From positions 62,001 through 126,000 of the forward strand of contig DATLYY010000075.1 in assembly GCA_035574275.1 (NCBI GenBank): a DNA stretch of 64,000 nucleotides, written 5' to 3'. Source of the DNA: Verrucomicrobiia bacterium. GTDB taxonomy: Bacteria > Zixibacteria > MSB-5A5 > DSPP01. Below are positions 61,198 through 64,000 of this stretch, in pieces. Within the stretch, counting starts at the first letter, position 1. Each line of letters begins with the position of its first letter. The notes below the pieces were generated by a model. The model was not told where the DNA came from. It worked only from the letters and a program-made list of their open reading frames with translations, and made no database searches. Both the position numbers and the translations under genes were made by a program.

Positions 61198-62451
61198 ATG
61201 CTTTTCTTTTTGTACCGAATCGGATTCTGGCTCGCTTTCCCCGTTCTTTTTTTATGGATGCTGGCGGAAGCGGCCGTGGAAGGCCGCAAAATCTGGCAGC
61301 GCCTGGGCATGGCTTTGCCCAAACCGGCGGGAGGGAAACGCATCTGGCTGCACGCCTCTTCAGTGGGAGAAGTCAACGTTTTGGACTTGCTTGTTCCCCA
61401 TATTCAAAACAGTTTTCCCGGTTTTGAAGTTGTAGTTTCCACCTTCACGACCGCCGGCCGCAAACGGGCCGAAGCGCTGTTCGGCTCCGCCCAGCCGAAA
61501 ATCGAAGTTTTTTATCTGCCGCTCGATTTGTGGGGCGTGGCCGAAAAGGTGCTGGCATCGCTTTCTCCTACTTTTTTGGTTTTGACCGAAACCGAGCTTT
61601 GGCCCCATCTGCTGGCCGCCTGCGCCCGGCGAAACATCCCCGTCTTTCTGGCTAACGGCTCCCTCTCCGAAAAAAGCGCCCGCCGCTACCGAAACCTCCG
61701 TTCCGTTTTCGCTCCCGGCATTCCCGCCTTCCAGAAACTTTTGGTGCAGACCGAACGGCACAAAACGCTTTTTGCCGAACTGGGCATCCCCGCTGGCCGA
61801 ATCGAAACCGTCGGCCAGACCAAGTACGACATGCTCTGGCGGATGGACGTCCCCGAGCCGCCCGCCAAGCTGAAACCCTTCTTTTACTGGGCCGCCGGCT
61901 CCACCCGTCCCGGCGAGGAGGAAAAATTGCTGGCTGCCCAAAAACTTCTGTCCGGAAAATTTCCCAATCTGAAGTTGATTCTGGCCCCCCGCCATCTGGA
62001 ACGGCTGCCGGAAATCGAAACCCTCCTTTCAGCCTCCGGCTTGTCCTTCAAGCGCGCGAGCGGGGATTTGGACTGCCAGACGCCTGTTCTTCTTTTGGAC
62101 GAAATGGGGGGGTTGACATCGGTCTACGCCGGCGCACAAGCCGCCTTCGTCGGCGGGACGTTGGCCCCCTTCGGCGGGCATAATTTGCTGGAGCCCCTTT
62201 CCGTCGGAACTCCGCTGGTCTTTGGGCCTCACACGGAAAGCGTCCTGGAAACCGCGAACATTTTAACTAAAACCGAAATCGCCCGCGCGGTCGCCTCGCC
62301 GGAAGAACTGGCACAGGCCATCGAGCATTTTCTGGAGCGAAAACTTTCCCGCGCCGAAGTCCGCCAAAAGGCCCAAACCGCCTTCGCCCCCTGGGGAGGG
62401 GTGGCCGAAAAAACCGTCTCCAAAATCCGCCAGGCAACGGGCCAGCCCTGA
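61198..62451 (+). CDS. waaA: Kdo transferase KdtA/WaaA
   Basis: The 417-residue protein has an N-terminal membrane helix (LFFLYRIGFWLAFPVLFLWM) and GT30 features: WLHASSVGEVNVLDLLVPHI, STFTTAGRKRAEALF, VLTETELWPHLLAACARRNI and LAPFGGHNLLEPLSVGTPL. It adds Kdo to lipid IVA. It follows lpxB after 27 bases and precedes lpxK, forming the order lpxB-kdtA-lpxK. Confidence 0.95.
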   Translation: MLFFLYRIGFWLAFPVLFLWMLAEAAVEGRKIWQRLGMALPKPAGGKRIWLHASSVGEVNVLDLLVPHIQNSFPGFEVVVSTFTTAGRKRAEALFGSAQPKIEVFYLPLDLWGVAEKVLASLSPTFLVLTETELWPHLLAACARRNIPVFLANGSLSEKSARRYRNLRSVFAPGIPAFQKLLVQTERHKTLFAELGIPAGRIETVGQTKYDMLWRMDVPEPPAKLKPFFYWAAGSTRPGEEEKLLAAQKLLSGKFPNLKLILAPRHLERLPEIETLLSASGLSFKRASGDLDCQTPVLLLDEMGGLTSVYAGAQAAFVGGTLAPFGGHNLLEPLSVGTPLVFGPHTESVLETANILTKTEIARAVASPEELAQAIEHFLERKLSRAEVRQKAQTAFAPWGGVAEKTVSKIRQATGQP

Positions 62452-62471
62452 CCGAAAGCCGGTTTTACCCA

Positions 62472-63476
62472 ATGCAAAAACTTTTTCCCCATCCCCTCTG
62501 GCTCCCCTTTTCCTGGCTCTTTCGCTTGGGGGTGGCGCTCAAAAACCTTCTGTATGATTACGGACTAATGCCGGTCTACCGCCCGCCAATGGCGGTCATC
62601 TCCGTCGGCGGTCTGGAGATTGGCGGCGGCGGCAAAACGCCAGTGCTTCTGACGCTCATTCGCCACTTTTCCAACCGCGGCACCAATTTGGTCGTCATCT
62701 CCCGCGGCTATAAAAGACGCTCGGATGGAATTCAATGTATCAATAAAGAAACCGACTGGCGCACCTTCGGCGACGAGGCCTATCTGGTTTGGCGGAAAAC
62801 CAAGGTGCCGGTGGTGGTGGGGAAAAAATGGTGGGCCGCCCGCTGGGCCGCGGAAAACCTGAACCCCGAACTGCTTCTGGTGGACGATGGTTTCCAGCAC
62901 CGCGCGCTGGCCCGCACGGTGGATATCGTGGTCAGTTCCGATTGGGATGCCGTGAAATCGGAGCCGCTTTTGCCTGCTGGGCGTCTGCGCGAACCGGCGG
63001 ACAATCTCCGCCGCGCCCACCTGTATCTTCTGCGCCAGCGCAAAAACCCCAAAATCCCTTACGACCTTCCGGCCTTTTCCTTTTCATACGAATTGACCCG
63101 CGCCCGCCTCTGGCCGGACCGGCGCGAGCTGGAGCTTTCCGCCCTGAAACAAAAAAAGCTTTTCCTCTTCGCCGGTTTGGGCCGCCCGGAAAATTTTTTG
63201 GAAGCCGCCAAACGCTGGGAGCTTTCGGTGGCCGGTTCCTACTTTATGCCCGACCACCATCCCTACACGCAGGCCGAAGCCGACTGGCTGGTGGAAAAAA
63301 GTAAAACGGTCGGGGCCGATTTTTTGGCCACCACCGAAAAGGACGCCGTCCGTCTCTCCGGCCTCAAGCTGCCCGATTTTTCGCTCGTCGTTTTGGAAAT
63401 CGAGTGCAAAATCGAGGGGAAAGAGCTTTTTTTCCGCAAACTGGAGGATCGCCTCTTTGGCCGCACGTTCGTTTGA
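62472..63476 (+). CDS. lpxK: Tetraacyldisaccharide 4'-kinase LpxK
   Basis: The 334-residue kinase has the P-loop variant ISVGGLEIGGGGKTPVLLTL, VISRGYKRRSDG, GDEAYLVWRK and the DDGFQHRALARTVDIVV signature of LpxK. It phosphorylates the 4'-position to give lipid IVA. The stop overlaps the nadB coding region by 20 bases. Confidence 0.95.
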   Translation: MQKLFPHPLWLPFSWLFRLGVALKNLLYDYGLMPVYRPPMAVISVGGLEIGGGGKTPVLLTLIRHFSNRGTNLVVISRGYKRRSDGIQCINKETDWRTFGDEAYLVWRKTKVPVVVGKKWWAARWAAENLNPELLLVDDGFQHRALARTVDIVVSSDWDAVKSEPLLPAGRLREPADNLRRAHLYLLRQRKNPKIPYDLPAFSFSYELTRARLWPDRRELELSALKQKKLFLFAGLGRPENFLEAAKRWELSVAGSYFMPDHHPYTQAEADWLVEKSKTVGADFLATTEKDAVRLSGLKLPDFSLVVLEIECKIEGKELFFRKLEDRLFGRTFV

Positions 63477-64000
63477 TTTTCTGGTGCTCGGTTCCGGGGT
63501 GGCGGGACTCTCCTTCGCCTTGAAGGTCGCCCCGCGCGGAAGAGTGGCGGTTGTCACAAAGAAGAAACGGAGCGAATCGAACACCAACTACGCCCAGGGG
63601 GGCATTGCCGCCGTCTTCGACTCCGCCGACTCGTTCGAAAAACACGTGCAGGACTCGCTCACCGCCGGTGCAGGACTGTGCAAGGAAGAGGTCGTCCGTC
63701 AAATCGTCCAAGCCGGCCCCCGGCTCATCCAAGAACTGGCGGGGTGGGGGGCCCAATTCACCCGCGAAGACGGCCGTTTTGCCTTGGGACGCGAAGGGGG
63801 ACACTCCCAAAAAAGGGTGGTGCACGCCCACGACTTTACCGGCCGCGAACTGGAGCGCTCGCTGGTGGAAAGGGTGAGGCAGGAAAAGAATATTGAAGTT
63901 TTCGAGCACCATTTTGCCTTCGAGCTTTTGCATAAGGACGGCCGCATCTGGGGCGCCTATACCTACGACTCGGAGGATAACGTCGTTGAAACATTTTCGG
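63457..64000 (+). CDS. nadB: L-aspartate oxidase NadB, N-terminal part (cut by window end)
   Basis: From the TTG at 63457 (GGAGG nine bases upstream, inside lpxK) the frame runs open to the window end, 181 codons. It has the FAD-binding start DFLVLGSGVAGLSFALKV, the NadB-like TNYAQGGIAAVFDSADS, and EGGHSQKRVVHAHDFTG. NadB oxidises aspartate to iminoaspartate, the first step of NAD synthesis. Fumarate reductase/succinate dehydrogenase flavoproteins share the fold, but the NYAQGGIAAV segment fits NadB. Confidence 0.9.
   Translation, partial: MAARSFDFLVLGSGVAGLSFALKVAPRGRVAVVTKKKRSESNTNYAQGGIAAVFDSADSFEKHVQDSLTAGAGLCKEEVVRQIVQAGPRLIQELAGWGAQFTREDGRFALGREGGHSQKRVVHAHDFTGRELERSLVERVRQEKNIEVFEHHFAFELLHKDGRIWGAYTYDSEDNVVETFS

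Noticed and set aside
1-64000. tRNA genes, rRNA, CRISPR arrays, prophage or intact insertion sequences
   Set aside because: The intergenic stretches were read for TTCGA-type loops, regular repeats and transposase frames; none were found.

Overview
The window comes from a diderm, LPS-making bacterium, most likely an uncultured lineage of the FCB superphylum (the Zixibacteria/Marinimicrobia/KSB1 neighbourhood). This placement is inferred from gene content and was not checked against a database. The evidence is a fused LpxC-FabZ protein, a short primary-type sigma factor of about 284 residues, secreted proteins ending in a dockerin or in a T9SS/FlgD-like C-terminal domain, and the futalosine route to menaquinone. 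Coding density is high. Neighbouring genes often overlap by 1 to 4 bases, and GTG and TTG starts are common. I found no tRNA, rRNA, CRISPR array, intact insertion sequence or phage gene.

Layout. 1-3.5 kb: the end of an RND/MMPL transporter, a LolA-like periplasmic protein, a small DUF2892 membrane protein and an outer-membrane barrel. 3.8-8.5 kb: HtrA/DegP protease, sigma factor, a DoxX-like protein, and a PAP2 phosphatase next to a CDP-alcohol phosphatidyltransferase. 8.5-9.9 kb: two tandem paralogous lipoproteins. 10.2-11.65 kb: a histidine-bearing polytopic membrane protein, then a small membrane protein whose frame is interrupted by one TGA. 11.6-14.7 kb: MutY, Prs and ribosomal protein L25. 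14.7-18.8 kb: RmlA, RmlD, an AtoE-type transporter and a glycosyltransferase. 18.8-22.7 kb: Mrp, a bifunctional-nuclease family protein, and L9/DUF2232/S18/S6. 22.8-26.0 kb: a complete preQ0 operon (QueD, QueE, QueC, FolE2) with a degenerate receiver domain and an alkyltransferase-like protein at its end. 26.3-29.8 kb: CorA and an M1 peptidase with HEAT-like repeats. 30-36.9 kb: futalosine menaquinone genes mqnD, C, A, E plus UbiD, UbiX and UbiA homologues. 37-45.2 kb: an RRM protein, then ClpC, McsB, McsA, LolD, LolC/E and LysS. 45.4-52.4 kb: an unknown protein, CoaX, a TPR protein, UvrB, a lipoprotein and an aldehyde dehydrogenase. 52.6-56.7 kb: a BNR-repeat/dockerin protein and a subtilase split by a frameshift. 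56.9-64 kb: the lipid A/Kdo operon lpxC-fabZ, lpxA, a Gfo/Idh oxidoreductase, lpxB, kdtA and lpxK, then the start of nadB.

The most unusual points are as follows. An in-frame TGA at 11484 is followed by a hairpin that fits the bacterial SECIS geometry, so a selenoprotein is possible. An oxidoreductase sits between lpxA and lpxB, where GnnA is found in bacteria that make 3-amino lipid A. The secreted subtilase has a one-base slip at a GGGG run. A near-consensus parS site lies at 26193. The two lipoproteins share an identical C-terminal tail. A pseudo-receiver is fused by overlap to the queuosine operon. Everyday metabolism in the window covers envelope building (LPS, Lol export, rhamnose, phospholipid), quinone synthesis, tRNA modification and proteostasis by arginine phosphorylation with ClpC.
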